Numbered from the stretch's first letter, positions 17,124-28,164 are shown. The stretch is DNA of 64,000 nt from Actinopolymorpha singaporensis (GCF_900104745.1 NZ_LT629732.1:4761981-4825980); one strand, 5' to 3'. Notes: generated by a model not told the origin, from the letters alone. Made by a program: numbers and translations.

Positions 17124-19889
17124 GTGGCTTCCGGAGCAGAGCGTAGGCCCATCATCACAGATGGACTTCCCACCCAGCTCCCCGACATCGATCCGGACGA
17201 GACCCGTGAGTGGATCGAGTCGCTCGACGCGGTGCTCGACGAGCGCGGACAGGAGCGTGCGCGCTACCTGATGCTGCGCCTGCTGGAACGCGCGCGCGAG
17301 CGGCAGGTGGGCGTCCCCGCGTTGCGGAGCACCGACTACATCAACAGCATCCCGCCCGACCGCGAGCCGTGGTTCCCCGGCGACGAGCACGTGGAACGCC
17401 GCATCCGGGCCTACATCCGCTGGAACGCCGCGATCATGGTGTCGCGCGCCAACCGCAAGGGCCTGGAGGTCGGCGGGCACATCGCCACCTACCAGTCGGC
17501 GGCCAGCCTGTACGAGGTGGGCTTCAACCACTTCTTCCGCGGCAAGGACCACCCCGGCGGCGGCGACCAGATCTTCTTCCAGGGCCACGCGTCGCCGGGC
17601 ATCTACGCCCGCGCGTTCCTGGAGGGCAGGCTGAGCGAGGACCAGCTGAACGCCTTCCGCCAGGAGGTGTCGCAGGGCACCGGCAACGGCCTGTCGAGCT
17701 ACCCGCACCCGCGGCTGATGCCGAACTTCTGGGAGTTCCCCACCGTCTCGATGGGGCTCACCGCGGTCAACGCGATCTACCAGGCGAGGTTCAACCGCTA
17801 CCTCCGCAACCGCGGCATCAGGGACACCAGCCAGCAGCACGTGTGGGCGTTCCTCGGTGACGGCGAGATGAGCGAGCCGGAGTCCCTCGGCGCCATCGGC
17901 GTGGCGTCTCGGGAGGAGCTGGACAACCTCACGTTCGTCATCAACTGCAACCTCCAGCAGCTCGACGGACCGGTACGCGGCAACGGCAAGGTGATCCAGG
18001 AGCTGGAGTCCTACTTCCGGGGCGCCGGCTGGAACGTCGTCAAGGTGATCTGGGGCCGCGACTGGGACCCGCTGCTGGCCCAGGACGTCGACGGCGTGCT
18101 GGTCAACAAGATGAACACCACCCCGGACGGGCAGTTCCAGACGTTCTCGGTGGAGACCGGGGAGTACATCCGCGAGAACTTCTTCGGCGGTGACCCCAGG
18201 CTGCGCAAGATGGTCGACGGGCTGTCCGACGACGAGCTGCGCAAGCTGTCCCGGGGCGGCCACGACTACCGCAAGGTCTACGCCGCGTTCAAGGCGGCGA
18301 CCGAGCACGTCGGCCAGCCGACGGTCATCCTGGCGCACACCATCAAGGGCTGGACGATCGAGGCGCTGGAGGGCCGCAACGCGACCCACCAGATGAAGAA
18401 GCTCACCAAGGACGACGTCAAGAAGTTCCGGGACCGGCTGTATCTCCCGATCTCGGACAAGGAGATCGACGAGAACGACCTTCCGCCGTACTACCACCCG
18501 GGCAAGGACTCCGACGAGATCGCCTACATGCTCGAACGCCGCCGCCAGCTCGGCGGGCCGGCTCCGGAGCGCCGCGTGAGCCCGACGCCGCTGAAGCTGC
18601 CCGGCGACGCCGTGTACAGCGAGCTGCGCAAGGGATCGGGCAAGCAGCGGGTGGCCACCACGATGGCGTTCGTACGGCTGCTCAAGGACCTCATGCGCGA
18701 CAAGGGCATCGGCGCGCGGTTCGTGCCGATCGCGCCGGACGAGTTCCGCACCTTCGGCATGGACTCGATGTTCCCGACGGCGAAGATCTACGACCCGTTC
18801 GGGCAGACGTACGAAGGCGTCGACCGCAAGCTGTTGTTGTCGTACAAGCAGTCGGAGAAGGGCCAGCTGCTCCACGAGGGCATCAGCGAGGCCGGCGCGA
18901 TGGGCTCGGTGACGGCGGCGGGCACGGCCTACGCCACCCACGGCGAGCCGATGATCCCGGTCTACATCTTCTACTCGATGTTCGGGTTCCAGCGCACCGG
19001 TGACTTCATGTGGGCGCTCGGCGACCAGCTCGCCCGCGGCTTCCTCATCGGTGCGACGGCCGGGCGGACCACGCTCACCGGTGAGGGACTGCAGCACGCC
19101 GACGGGCACTCGCACCTGCTTGCCTCGACCAACCCCGCGTGTGTGGCCTACGACCCGGCGTTCGCGTTCGAGCTGTCCTACATCGTCAAGGACGCCTTGC
19201 GGCGGATGTACGGCTCCAGCGAGGAGCACCCGAACGGCGAGGACGTCTTCTACTACCTCACCGTCTACAACGAGCCACTGGTGCAGCCGGCCGAGCCGGA
19301 GAACCCCGACGTCGAGGGCATCCTGCGCGGCGTCTACCGCTACGCCGAGCACACCGGCGAGGTCGACGACCGCACGCCGCGGGCGCAGATCCTCGCCTCC
19401 GGCGTGGGCATGCCGTGGGCGCTGGACGCGCAGCGGATGCTGTCGCAGGACTGGGGCGTGGCCGCCGACGTGTGGTCGGTGACGTCGTGGAACGAGCTTC
19501 GCCGAGACGCGGTGGAAGCGGAGAAGTGGAACCTCCGCAACCCCGACAGCGAGGCGCGGGTGCCGTACGTCTCGCAGAAGCTCGCGGGTGCGGCCGGTCC
19601 GTTCGTGGCGGTCAGCGACTGGATGCGGGCGGTGCCCGACCAGATCTCGCGCTGGGTGCCCGGCGACTACTCCTCGCTCGGCACCGACGGCTACGGCTTC
19701 GCCGACACCCGGCCGGCGGCGCGGAGGTTCTTCAACGTCGACGCCGCCTCGGTGGTCGTCGGGGTGCTGGCCGCGCTGGCCCGCCGCGGTGAGGTCAAGC
19801 AGTCGACCGTACGCGAGGCGGCCGACCGCTACGCCATCACCGACCCGACGGCGGTCGCGGACGTGGCCCAGGAAGGCGGCGACGCGTAG
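17124..19889 (+). CDS. aceE: Pyruvate dehydrogenase E1 component, homodimeric type
   Basis: 921 residues, full length for the single-chain E1 that decarboxylates pyruvate with thiamine diphosphate and passes the acetyl group to the lipoyl E2. Visible are the [18 protein letters not shown] and [14 protein letters not shown] blocks, the ThDP motif [10 protein letters not shown]...[15 protein letters not shown] (GDG to NCN), and the central/C-terminal [14 protein letters not shown] and [13 protein letters not shown] segments. A GTG start with AAAGGG upstream begins the conserved N-terminus ([16 protein letters not shown]). E2 and E3 genes are not in the window, as usual in actinobacteria. A palindromic terminator-like element follows. 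Confidence 0.97.
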   Translation: MASGAERRPIITDGLPTQLPDIDPDETREWIESLDAVLDERGQERARYLMLRLLERARERQVGVPALRSTDYINSIPPDREPWFPGDEHVERRIRAYIRWNAAIMVSRANRKGLEVGGHIATYQSAASLYEVGFNHFFRGKDHPGGGDQIFFQGHASPGIYARAFLEGRLSEDQLNAFRQEVSQGTGNGLSSYPHPRLMPNFWEFPTVSMGLTAVNAIYQARFNRYLRNRGIRDTSQQHVWAFLGDGEMSEPESLGAIGVASREELDNLTFVINCNLQQLDGPVRGNGKVIQELESYFRGAGWNVVKVIWGRDWDPLLAQDVDGVLVNKMNTTPDGQFQTFSVETGEYIRENFFGGDPRLRKMVDGLSDDELRKLSRGGHDYRKVYAAFKAATEHVGQPTVILAHTIKGWTIEALEGRNATHQMKKLTKDDVKKFRDRLYLPISDKEIDENDLPPYYHPGKDSDEIAYMLERRRQLGGPAPERRVSPTPLKLPGDAVYSELRKGSGKQRVATTMAFVRLLKDLMRDKGIGARFVPIAPDEFRTFGMDSMFPTAKIYDPFGQTYEGVDRKLLLSYKQSEKGQLLHEGISEAGAMGSVTAAGTAYATHGEPMIPVYIFYSMFGFQRTGDFMWALGDQLARGFLIGATAGRTTLTGEGLQHADGHSHLLASTNPACVAYDPAFAFELSYIVKDALRRMYGSSEEHPNGEDVFYYLTVYNEPLVQPAEPENPDVEGILRGVYRYAEHTGEVDDRTPRAQILASGVGMPWALDAQRMLSQDWGVAADVWSVTSWNELRRDAVEAEKWNLRNPDSEARVPYVSQKLAGAAGPFVAVSDWMRAVPDQISRWVPGDYSSLGTDGYGFADTRPAARRFFNVDAASVVVGVLAALARRGEVKQSTVREAADRYAITDPTAVADVAQEGGDA

Positions 19890-19917
19890 AGGCTCCTACG
19901 ACCGTTTCGCGAAACGA

Positions 19918-19949
19918 TGAAGGTCCCCGGCACGTGCCGGGGACCTTCA
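19918..19949. terminator. Long palindrome between convergent aceE and PHP genes
   Basis: Perfect 32-base palindrome (16-base arms, TGAAGGTCCCCGGCAC and its complement), flanked by a second, partly paired GCGAAAC/GTTTCGC layer. There is no long T tract on either side, but the position between converging stops (19889 and 19985) fits a bidirectional terminator. Confidence 0.75.
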
Positions 19950-19984
19950 CGGTTTCGCACCACGCCCGTGGACACCGGGCGATG

Positions 19985-21046
<1,062 letters not shown>

Positions 21047-21340
21047 ACCCTAGCGCTCCGGCCTCACCGAGCCCGCGTACCGACGCGGGGCCCACCTGCG
21101 TACCCTGCCTCGTCCTCGTTCCGCGCTACCCGAGCGCGCTGCCCACGGGTCTGGGCTCGCCTGTGCCGGCCGCCGACAGAGCCCAAAACGTCGTTAACCC
21201 AGCAGAATCGGACAAAAGCCTCCGGGCAGTCCGGACCGGCGTACGACCTCGTCGTGGTGTCCCCTGCCGGCCTGGCCGACGCTCACCATGTGTCACCACG
21301 AGCGTGGGTGTCGGGACACGGTGCGTGCGACACTTCGCAC

Positions 21341-22513
21341 GTGCCGAGTCTTCACCGAACGTCCACCGCGAACCATCTGGAGCGCGCGAGCGGGGTGCTC
21401 GCCTCCGCCACGATCGAACGGATGCAGGAACGCCTGTCGTGGTTTCGCCGGATGAACCCGCAGGACCGATCCTGGATCGGCCTGGTCGCACAGACGTTCT
21501 TCGCGGCGTTCGTCGCGTGGTTCCGCGATCCCGGCCGGGGACCCATCTTCACCGCGGACGTCCTGGGAACGGCGCCCCGCGAGCTGACCCGCAAGGTCAC
21601 CCTGCACCAGACCGTGGAGATGATCCGGATCGGCATCGAGGTCGCCGAGGAACGCGTCGACCAGATCGTGCCCGAGGAGGACGTGGCCCGGGTGCGCGAG
21701 GCGGTCCTGCTGTACTCCCGGGAGATCGCCTTCAGTGCGGCCGAGCTGTATGCCCGGGCCGCGGAGATGCGCGGTGCGTGGGACGCCCGGCTGGAGGCGC
21801 TCATCGTGGACGCCGTCCTGCGCGGCGAGACCGACGACGCGGTGCGCTCCCGCGTGGCCGCCCTGGGCTGGTCGGAGTCCGCTCCCGTCCTGGTGGTGGT
21901 GGGCAGCACTCCCGAAGGCGACCCGGAGGCCGGGGTGGAACTGATCCGCCGGGACGCCCGGCAGGCGAGGCTGGACGTCCTGACCGGTGTCCAGGGCGAC
22001 CGGCTGATCGTCATCCTCGGCGGCGAGACCGACCCGGCGAAGACCGCCGGCCGGTTCGCGGCCCACTTCGGCCCGGGGCCGGTGGTCTACGGCCCGGTGG
22101 TGACCGACCTGATGGGCGCGTCCCGCGCGGCCCGAGCGGCGATCGCGGGTTACCTCGCCGCGCCGGCGTGGCTGGACGCGCCACGCCCGGTCGGCGCGGA
22201 GGAGCTGCTGCCCGAGCGGGCGCTGTCGGCGGACGAGACCGCCCGCAGGCAGCTGGTCGTGGACATCTACACCCCGCTGGCCCAGGCCGGTCCGGTGCTG
22301 CTGGAGACGCTGGCCGCGTTCTTCGAGAACGGCGGCTCGGTGGAGGCCACCTCCCGGATGCTGTTCGTGCACGCCAACACCGTGCGTTATCGGCTGCGGC
22401 GGATCACCGAGCTCAGCGGCTACTCTCCGTCGAACCCGCGCCATGCGTACACGCTTCGGATCGCACTCACCCTGGGCCGCCTGCACGCCCATCGAGTAGC
22501 GTCCGCACACTGA
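21341..22513 (+). CDS. fasR: FasR-type PucR-family activator of fatty-acid synthesis
   Basis: 390 residues from the chosen GTG. The N-terminal helical domain has NPQDRSWIGLVAQTFFAAF and APRELTRKVTLHQTVEMIR, blocks shared with Streptomyces FasR and mycobacterial Rv2242. A middle region follows, and the C-terminal PucR helix-turn-helix has FFENGGSVEATSRMLFVHAN and TVRYRLRRI. In Streptomyces coelicolor FasR activates the fabD-fabH-acpP-fabF operon, and the gene order is identical here. Other in-frame starts exist from 21254; 21341 is nearest to the conserved N-terminus without a strong Shine-Dalgarno, so the start is uncertain. Confidence 0.9.
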   Translation: MPSLHRTSTANHLERASGVLASATIERMQERLSWFRRMNPQDRSWIGLVAQTFFAAFVAWFRDPGRGPIFTADVLGTAPRELTRKVTLHQTVEMIRIGIEVAEERVDQIVPEEDVARVREAVLLYSREIAFSAAELYARAAEMRGAWDARLEALIVDAVLRGETDDAVRSRVAALGWSESAPVLVVVGSTPEGDPEAGVELIRRDARQARLDVLTGVQGDRLIVILGGETDPAKTAGRFAAHFGPGPVVYGPVVTDLMGASRAARAAIAGYLAAPAWLDAPRPVGAEELLPERALSADETARRQLVVDIYTPLAQAGPVLLETLAAFFENGGSVEATSRMLFVHANTVRYRLRRITELSGYSPSNPRHAYTLRIALTLGRLHAHRVASAH

Positions 22514-22516
22514 CTT

Positions 22517-22531
22517 TGTAGGGTTCCTACA
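22517..22531. promoter_or_regulatory. Inverted repeat in the fabD promoter, candidate FasR site
   Basis: TGTAGG-GTT-CCTACA is a perfect 6-bp inverted repeat with a 3-base spacer, placed 3 bases after the fasR stop and about 70 bp before the fabD start. TAACTT at 22544-22549 could be a -10, which would put the repeat over the -35 region, as expected for an activator site. Assignment to FasR is inferred from position. Confidence 0.6.
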
Positions 22532-22600
22532 GAGAAGTTCGCGTAACTTTCGTCCGCCCGGGGCGCCCTTCGGAACCGTTCAGCCGTCAAGGTGGATTTC

Positions 22601-23785
22601 GTGCTCGTCATCGTCGCGCCTGGACAAGGGGCGCAAACGCCTGGATTCCTCGCACCGTGGCTCGAGGACCCGACTTTTGCCGACCGCATCAACTGGCTGT
22701 CCGCGGTCTGCGACACCGACCTCGCCCACTACGGCACCGACGCGGACGCGGACACCATCCGCGACACCGCGATCGCCCAGCCGCTGCTCGTCGCGTCCGG
22801 ACTCGTCGCCGCGCTCGCACTGTTCCCCCACCCCGCCGACGCGTTCCGCGTCATCGACCTCGCCGCCGGCCACAGCGTCGGCGAGATCACCGCGGCCGCG
22901 GGTGTCGGGGTGATCAGTGCGGAGCAGGCGATGGTGTTCGTCCGCCAGCGCGGCAAGGCGATGGCCGCCGCCGCGGCCGAGCACCGCTCCGGGATGATGG
23001 CGGTCCTCGGCGGCGACCCCGAGGAGGTGCTCGCCGCGATCGCCCGGCACGACCTCGTGGCCGCCAACAACAACGGCCCCGGCCAGGTGGTGGCCGCCGG
23101 CACCCTGGAGGCCCTGGAACGCTTCAGCGCCGACCCGCCGGCCCGCACCCGGCTGGTCCCGTTGCAGGTCGCGGGCGCCTTCCACACCAACTACGTCGCA
23201 CACGCGGTCGACCTGCTCGGCGGCTACGCCCGGGCGATCACCACCCACGACCCGCGTACCCGCCTGCTGTCCAACCGCGACGGCCACGTCGTCCACGACG
23301 GCCGGGAGGTGCTCGACCGGATCGTCACCCAGGTGAGCTCGCCCGTGCGCTGGGACCTGTGCATGCGCACGATGGAGGACCTCGGCGTCACCGGCATGCT
23401 GGAGATGCCGCCCGCCGGCACCCTCACCGGCATCGCCCGCCGCGCGCTGCGCGGGGTGGAGACGTTCGCGCTGAAGACTCCGGACCAGCTCGACGACGCG
23501 CGCGCGTTCGTGGAGAAGCACGGCGAGGGCGGCCCGGTGGAGGGCAACCCCACCTGGCGGCTGTTGGTCGCGCCGACGAAGGGCGTGTTCAGCCTGGCCG
23601 CCGAGCAGGCCGCGGGTGCCGCGCTGGCTCCCGGCGCGGTGGTCGGCAACGTGAGGAGCGGCCGCGACGACCTGCAGGTGGCCGCACCCCACGGCGGCAC
23701 GATCGTCGAATGGCTGGTCGAGGACGGCGACCCCGTCTCCCCCGGCCAGCCGCTGGTACGCCTGCACCCGGTGAGCGCACAGTGA
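22601..23785 (+). CDS. fabD: Malonyl-CoA:ACP transacylase with C-terminal lipoyl-like domain
   Basis: 394 residues, about 80 more than a typical FabD. It loads malonyl units onto ACP for fatty-acid elongation. Motifs: APGQGAQ at the N-terminus, the nucleophile Ser92 in GHSVGE, Arg in FVRQRGKAM, and the catalytic His in GAFHTNY. After residue about 325 comes an extra hammerhead-like domain (AAPHGGTIVEWLVEDGDPV, SPGQPLVRL) that looks like a biotinyl/lipoyl carrier fold. The hairpin position where carriers have MKM reads GRDDLQV, without lysine. The GTG at 22601 is preferred over 22592 because AAGGTGG lies at the right distance. It overlaps fabH by 4 bases (GTGA). Confidence 0.93.
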   Translation: MLVIVAPGQGAQTPGFLAPWLEDPTFADRINWLSAVCDTDLAHYGTDADADTIRDTAIAQPLLVASGLVAALALFPHPADAFRVIDLAAGHSVGEITAAAGVGVISAEQAMVFVRQRGKAMAAAAAEHRSGMMAVLGGDPEEVLAAIARHDLVAANNNGPGQVVAAGTLEALERFSADPPARTRLVPLQVAGAFHTNYVAHAVDLLGGYARAITTHDPRTRLLSNRDGHVVHDGREVLDRIVTQVSSPVRWDLCMRTMEDLGVTGMLEMPPAGTLTGIARRALRGVETFALKTPDQLDDARAFVEKHGEGGPVEGNPTWRLLVAPTKGVFSLAAEQAAGAALAPGAVVGNVRSGRDDLQVAAPHGGTIVEWLVEDGDPVSPGQPLVRLHPVSAQ

Positions 23786-24780
23786 CCGGTGCGATCCGGA
23801 CTCCCGACGGCACCCGCCACGCCGGCGTGCTCGGCGTCGGCTCGTACCGACCGCACCGGATCGTCACCAACGCCGAGATCTGCGAGCGGATCGACTCCTC
23901 CGACGAGTGGATCCGCACCCGCTCGGGCATCGTGAGCAGGCGCTGGGCCGGCCCGGAGGAGACGGTCGCGGCGATGTCGGTCGCGGCCGCCGGCAAGGCC
24001 CTGGCCGCCGCGGGGATCCAGGCCGACCAGCTCGGCTGCGTGCTGGTGGCCACGGTCTCGCACCTGTCCCAGACCCCGGCGGTGGCTCCGATCATCGCCA
24101 CCGAGCTCGGCGCGCAGGGCGTGGCCGCGTTCGACATCTCCGCCGCCTGCGCGGGCTTCTGCTACGGCCTCGAACTCGCCCGGTCCATGGTGAGTTCCGG
24201 CACCGCAACGTACGTTCTGGTCGTCGGTGTGGAACGCCTGTCCGACCTCACCGACCCCGAGGACCGGTCCACGGCGTTCCTGTTCGGCGACGGCGCGGGT
24301 GCCGCGGTCGTCGGCCCCACCGAGGAGCCGGGCATAGGCCCGGTGGTGTGGGGCTCCGACGGCGCCCAGGCGGAGGTGATCCGCCAGAAGGAGAGCTGGG
24401 ACGACGCCGTATCCGACGGCGAGTTCCCGCACCTCACCATGCAGGGCAACCCGGTCTTCCGGTGGGCGTCGTATGAGATGGCGAAGGTCGCCCAGCAGGC
24501 GCTCGAGCGGGCCGGCGTCGCCGCGCAGGACCTGGACGCGTTCATCCCCCACCAGGCCAACAACCGGATCACCGACGCCATGGTCAAGGCCCTGAATCTG
24601 CCCGGCCACGTCGTGATCGCACGGGACATCGCCGAGCAGGGCAACACCTCGGCGGCGTCCATCCCACTCGCCCTCGACCGACTGCTGGACACGTCGGAGG
24701 TCAGGAGCGGCGACACCGCGCTCGTCATCGGTTTCGGAGCCGGGCTGGTGTATGCCGCCCAGGTCATCCGGATTCCCTGA
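23782..24780 (+). CDS. fabH: 3-oxoacyl-ACP synthase III (initiating KAS III)
   Basis: 332 residues. It condenses acyl-CoA with malonyl-ACP to start fatty-acid synthesis. The catalytic triad is intact: Cys123 in SAACAGFCYG, His257 in PHQANNRI and Asn288 in EQGNTSAAS. The GTG start overlaps the fabD stop (GTGA); a much longer in-frame version would run through fabD and is not real. Actinobacterial FabH enzymes often accept branched primers, which gives iso/anteiso fatty acids, but primer choice cannot be read here. Confidence 0.95.
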   Translation: MTGAIRTPDGTRHAGVLGVGSYRPHRIVTNAEICERIDSSDEWIRTRSGIVSRRWAGPEETVAAMSVAAAGKALAAAGIQADQLGCVLVATVSHLSQTPAVAPIIATELGAQGVAAFDISAACAGFCYGLELARSMVSSGTATYVLVVGVERLSDLTDPEDRSTAFLFGDGAGAAVVGPTEEPGIGPVVWGSDGAQAEVIRQKESWDDAVSDGEFPHLTMQGNPVFRWASYEMAKVAQQALERAGVAAQDLDAFIPHQANNRITDAMVKALNLPGHVVIARDIAEQGNTSAASIPLALDRLLDTSEVRSGDTALVIGFGAGLVYAAQVIRIP

Positions 24781-24861
24781 AGTACCCAGCGACCCCGCCC
24801 TCGTCCCGCGCGGGCGCGGCACCTGAAAAGCGGCATCCACGAGAAGAAGGAGCACCAAGGC

Positions 24862-25107
24862 ATGGCCACTACCGAGGAAATCCGCGCCGGGCTTGCGGAG
24901 ATCGTCAACGAGGTCGCTGGCATCCCCGCCGACGACGTGCAGATGGACAAGTCGTTCACCGACGACCTGGACGTCGACTCCCTGTCGATGGTCGAGGTGG
25001 TCGTCGCCGCCGAGGAGAAGTTCGGCGTCAAGATCCCCGACGACGAGGTGAAGAACCTCAAGACCGTCGGGGATGCGGTCGGCTACATCGAGCGTTCCCA
25101 GGGCTGA
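24862..25107 (+). CDS. acpP: Acyl carrier protein
   Basis: 81 residues, acidic, four-helix ACP. Ser40 in DLDVDSLSMVE is the phosphopantetheine attachment site. The ATG follows AAGGAG at good spacing (GAAGAAGGAGCACC). It lies between fabH (82-bp gap) and fabF, the standard place for the FAS II ACP. Confidence 0.97.
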   Translation: MATTEEIRAGLAEIVNEVAGIPADDVQMDKSFTDDLDVDSLSMVEVVVAAEEKFGVKIPDDEVKNLKTVGDAVGYIERSQG

Positions 25108-25247
25108 GGACGCCGGGTGGCCGGTGGCTTGGCCGGCACGCGGAAGTCCGGGTGACGTGACCCGCCACCCGGACGTGTCCAGCGGTGCCGGCCGGCACGC
25201 ACCGGCCACCCGTCCCGGCGCAGGACGCGGAGACAGAGGAGAACCCG

Positions 25248-26483
25248 ATGAGCACCAAAGTTGTCGTCACCGGCCTGGGCGCCACCACGCCCCTCGGCGG
25301 TGACGTCGCCTCGACCTGGGACGGCCTGCTGTCCGGACGGTCGGGCGCGAAGGCCCTGACCGCGCCGGAGTACGCCGACCTGCCCTCCCGGATCGCGGCA
25401 CCCGCCGCGGTCGAGCCCGGTGAGGTGCTGCGCCGGGTCGAGGCCCGCAAGATGGACCGCTACCAGCAGTTCGCGGTGATCGCCGCCCGCGAGGCCTGGT
25501 CCGACTCCGGACTGGAGAAGGAAGAGGTTCCCGGTGAGCGGCTGGCCGTCTCGATCGCGTCCGGCATCGGCGGCCTGATCAGCCTGCTCGACACCTACGA
25601 CGTACTGAGGACCAAGGGTCCCCGCCACGTCACGCCGTTCACCATTCCGATGCTCATGCCGAACGGCGGCGCGGCCCTGGTGGGCCTGGAGTTCGGGGCG
25701 AAGGCCAGCGTGCAGACCCCGGTGGCCGCGTGCGCTTCCGGTAACGAGGCGATCCGGCACGGCCTGGACCTCATCCACTCCGGCAAGGCCGACGTCGTGG
25801 TGGTCGGCGGCGCCGAGGCGATCATCCATCCCCTGCCGATGGCGGCGTTCGGGGCGATGATGGCGCTCTCGCGGCGCAACGACGACCCCGAGCATGCCTC
25901 CCGCCCCTTCGACAAGTCCCGCGACGGGTTCCTGCTGGGCGAGGGCGCCGCGGTGATGGTGCTCGAGTCCGCCGAGCACGCCGAGCGGCGTGGTGCGCGG
26001 GTGTACGCCGAGATCGCCGGCGCGGGCGCGTCGGCCGACAGCCACCACATCGTGCAGCCGGACCCCGACGCCAAGGGCAACACGGCTGCCATGGCCGAGG
26101 CGTTGGCCAACGCGGGTATCGCGCCCCACGAGGTCACCCACATCAACGCGCACGCCACCTCCACCTCCGTCGGCGACCTGGCCGAGGCGGCCGGGATCCG
26201 CGCCGTACTCGGCGACGCGGCCGACGACGTGGTGGTGACCGCGCCCAAGGGAGCGCTCGGGCACATGCTCGGCGCGGCCGGCGTCGCCGAGTGCATCGCC
26301 ACCGTGCTGTCGCTCCACAACCGGATCGTCCCGCCCACCGCCAACCTGGTGGACGTCGACGAGCGCGTGAACCTCGACATCGCCGTGGAGCCGCGCAAGC
26401 TTCCCGACGGCACGCTCACCGCCTTGAACAACTCGTTCGGGTTCGGTGGGCACAACCTCACGATCGCCGTCCGGAGCGTCTGA
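25248..26483 (+). CDS. fabF: 3-oxoacyl-ACP synthase II (elongating KAS)
   Basis: 411 residues. Elongation condensing enzyme with the Cys-His-His triad: Cys162 in VAACASGNEA, His in HINAHATST (about residue 302) and His402 in SFGFGGHN. The ATG at 25248 has AGAGGAGAA just upstream. M. tuberculosis has two such genes here (kasA, kasB); only one is present in this genome window. It is followed without a gap by the carboxyltransferase gene. Confidence 0.95.
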   Translation: MSTKVVVTGLGATTPLGGDVASTWDGLLSGRSGAKALTAPEYADLPSRIAAPAAVEPGEVLRRVEARKMDRYQQFAVIAAREAWSDSGLEKEEVPGERLAVSIASGIGGLISLLDTYDVLRTKGPRHVTPFTIPMLMPNGGAALVGLEFGAKASVQTPVAACASGNEAIRHGLDLIHSGKADVVVVGGAEAIIHPLPMAAFGAMMALSRRNDDPEHASRPFDKSRDGFLLGEGAAVMVLESAEHAERRGARVYAEIAGAGASADSHHIVQPDPDAKGNTAAMAEALANAGIAPHEVTHINAHATSTSVGDLAEAAGIRAVLGDAADDVVVTAPKGALGHMLGAAGVAECIATVLSLHNRIVPPTANLVDVDERVNLDIAVEPRKLPDGTLTALNNSFGFGGHNLTIAVRSV

Positions 26484-27967
26484 GCAGAAGGGACGCAACC
26501 GTCACCGAGAACTCCCCCGGCTCGAACGCGGCCGGCAACCCCGCCGCCGAGCCGAAGACGCCGACCACGCAGGCCAAGCCGCCCCGTGAGCAGGACCCGC
26601 GCTATCCGCGCAACCGGCTCGCGGCTCTGCTCGACCCGGGCAGTCTCGAACTCCTCACACCCGAGGACCGAAGCGGCATGCTTGCCGTCACCGGCACCGT
26701 CGACGGCAGCCCCGTCGTGGCCTTCTGCTCCGACCCGACCATCCAGGGCGGCGCGATGGGCCACGAGGGCTGCGACGTCGTGGTGCGGGCGTACGACCGT
26801 GCGCTGGCCGACGACGTACCCGTCATCGGCCTGTGGCACAACGGCGGGGCGCGGCTCGCCGAGGGCGTGCTGTCCCTGCACGCGGTGGGCCGGATCTTCC
26901 ACTCCATGACGCGGGCTTCCGGCCGGATCCCGCAGATCTCGGTGGTTCTCGGCCCCGCCGCCGGAGGTGCGGCGTACGGTCCCGCGCTCACCGACGTGGT
27001 GGTGCTGGGACCGGAGGGACGCATCTTCGTGACCGGCCCGGACGTCGTCCGCTCGGTCACCGGCGAGGACGTCGACATGCTCCGGCTGGGCGGCCCTGAG
27101 CCGCACGGGCGGCGGTCCGGCGTCGTGCACGTGGTCACCGACTCCGAGCGGGCCGCGCTCGACGAGGGCCGCCGGCTGGCCGGTCTGCTCGGCGCGCAAG
27201 GGAAGCTTGACACCTCCTCCGTGGCCGACACCGACCTGTCCGACCTGTTGCCGGACTCACCGCGCCGGGCGTACGACGTCCATCCGCTGATCGACCACCT
27301 TCTCGACGAGGGCAGCGCACTCGAACTCCACCCGCGGTGGGCGCCCAACATCGTCACCACGCTGGGCCGGTTCGCCGGGCGCACGGTCGGCGTCGTCGCC
27401 AACAACCCCCTCCGGCTGGGCGGCTGCCTGGACTCCACCTCCGCGGAGAAGGCCGCGCGGTTCGTGCGAATGTGCGACTCGTTCGGCGTACCCCTCGTGG
27501 TGCTCGTGGACGTGCCGGGCTACCTGCCCGGCGTCGGACAGGAGTGGGACGGTGTGGTGCGGCGGGGTGCGAAGCTGCTGCACGCGTTCGGCGAGGCCGT
27601 GGTCCCGCGGGTGACGTTGGTGACCAGGAAGGCCTACGGCGGTGCGTACATCGCGATGAACTCCCGTGCGCTCGGCGCGACGAAGGTACTGGCCTGGCCC
27701 ACCGCCGAGATCGCGGTGATGGGCTCGATCGCCGCCGTCCGCATCCTGCACCGGCGCCGGCTGGCCGAGGTGGAGGCGGACGTCCGCCCGCGAGTCGAGG
27801 CCGAACTCGCCGCCGAGCACGAACAACTTGTCGGCGGCCTCGACAAAGCGTTGTCGATCGGGGTGATCGACGAGGTGGTCGAGCCCACGCTCACCCGTAG
27901 CCGGTTGGCCGCGGCTCTCGCCGAAGCGCCGGACAAGCGCGGCGCGCACGGCAACATCCCGCTGTGA
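26480..27967 (+). CDS. Acyl-CoA carboxylase carboxyltransferase (AccD6-like), start uncertain
   Basis: About 495 residues, single-chain beta/alpha carboxyltransferase of the acyl-CoA carboxylase type that makes malonyl-CoA from acetyl-CoA and carboxybiotin. The oxyanion-hole and CoA-binding glycine motifs are seen as SVVLGPAAGGAAYGPAL and TRKAYGGAYIAM. Position after fabF matches accD6 (Rv2247). No ATG, GTG or TTG lies in frame between the fabF stop and the conserved domain; the first ATG (near 26680) would cut into it. Translation may begin at the CTG (26480) overlapping the fabF stop, or at a non-standard codon near AGAAGGG (26486-26492). The first about 35 residues are disordered. No biotin subunit is seen in the window. 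Confidence 0.88.
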   Translation: MSRRDATVTENSPGSNAAGNPAAEPKTPTTQAKPPREQDPRYPRNRLAALLDPGSLELLTPEDRSGMLAVTGTVDGSPVVAFCSDPTIQGGAMGHEGCDVVVRAYDRALADDVPVIGLWHNGGARLAEGVLSLHAVGRIFHSMTRASGRIPQISVVLGPAAGGAAYGPALTDVVVLGPEGRIFVTGPDVVRSVTGEDVDMLRLGGPEPHGRRSGVVHVVTDSERAALDEGRRLAGLLGAQGKLDTSSVADTDLSDLLPDSPRRAYDVHPLIDHLLDEGSALELHPRWAPNIVTTLGRFAGRTVGVVANNPLRLGGCLDSTSAEKAARFVRMCDSFGVPLVVLVDVPGYLPGVGQEWDGVVRRGAKLLHAFGEAVVPRVTLVTRKAYGGAYIAMNSRALGATKVLAWPTAEIAVMGSIAAVRILHRRRLAEVEADVRPRVEAELAAEHEQLVGGLDKALSIGVIDEVVEPTLTRSRLAAALAEAPDKRGAHGNIPL

Positions 27968-28164
27968 GCCCCTTGTGGCGAGCGGCAGCGTGAGCTGGGA
28001 CCCGGTGCGGTCGATCGGGGTGCTAGTCAAGGCACCCTGACCGTTTCCCGGGCCTCGAGCGGGACCGGCGGACGGTAGCCGTTGATTCGAACAGCGTTGC
28101 GGGAGAGCGGGTCGTTCTCGTCCGCGGTTGCCGAGATCCTCGTGGCGACAGGCGATTCGTGTGG

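Noticed and set aside
16807-17271. Open frame between yjbQ and aceE
   Set aside because: It overlaps the aceE start in another frame, is Pro/Gly/Ser-rich and has no similarity or consistent codon pattern.
17064-19352. Long open frame antisense to aceE
   Set aside because: It mirrors the codon pattern of a 921-residue enzyme with intact motifs; high GC keeps the opposite frame open. It has no domain or ribosome site.
23570-23785. FabD tail as a functional biotin carrier
   Set aside because: The hairpin has no lysine to be biotinylated, so it is described as carrier-like only.
28018-28037. Hairpin after accD (GGGTGC/GCACCC)
   Set aside because: Only a 6-bp stem with no T tract; too weak to call a terminator.
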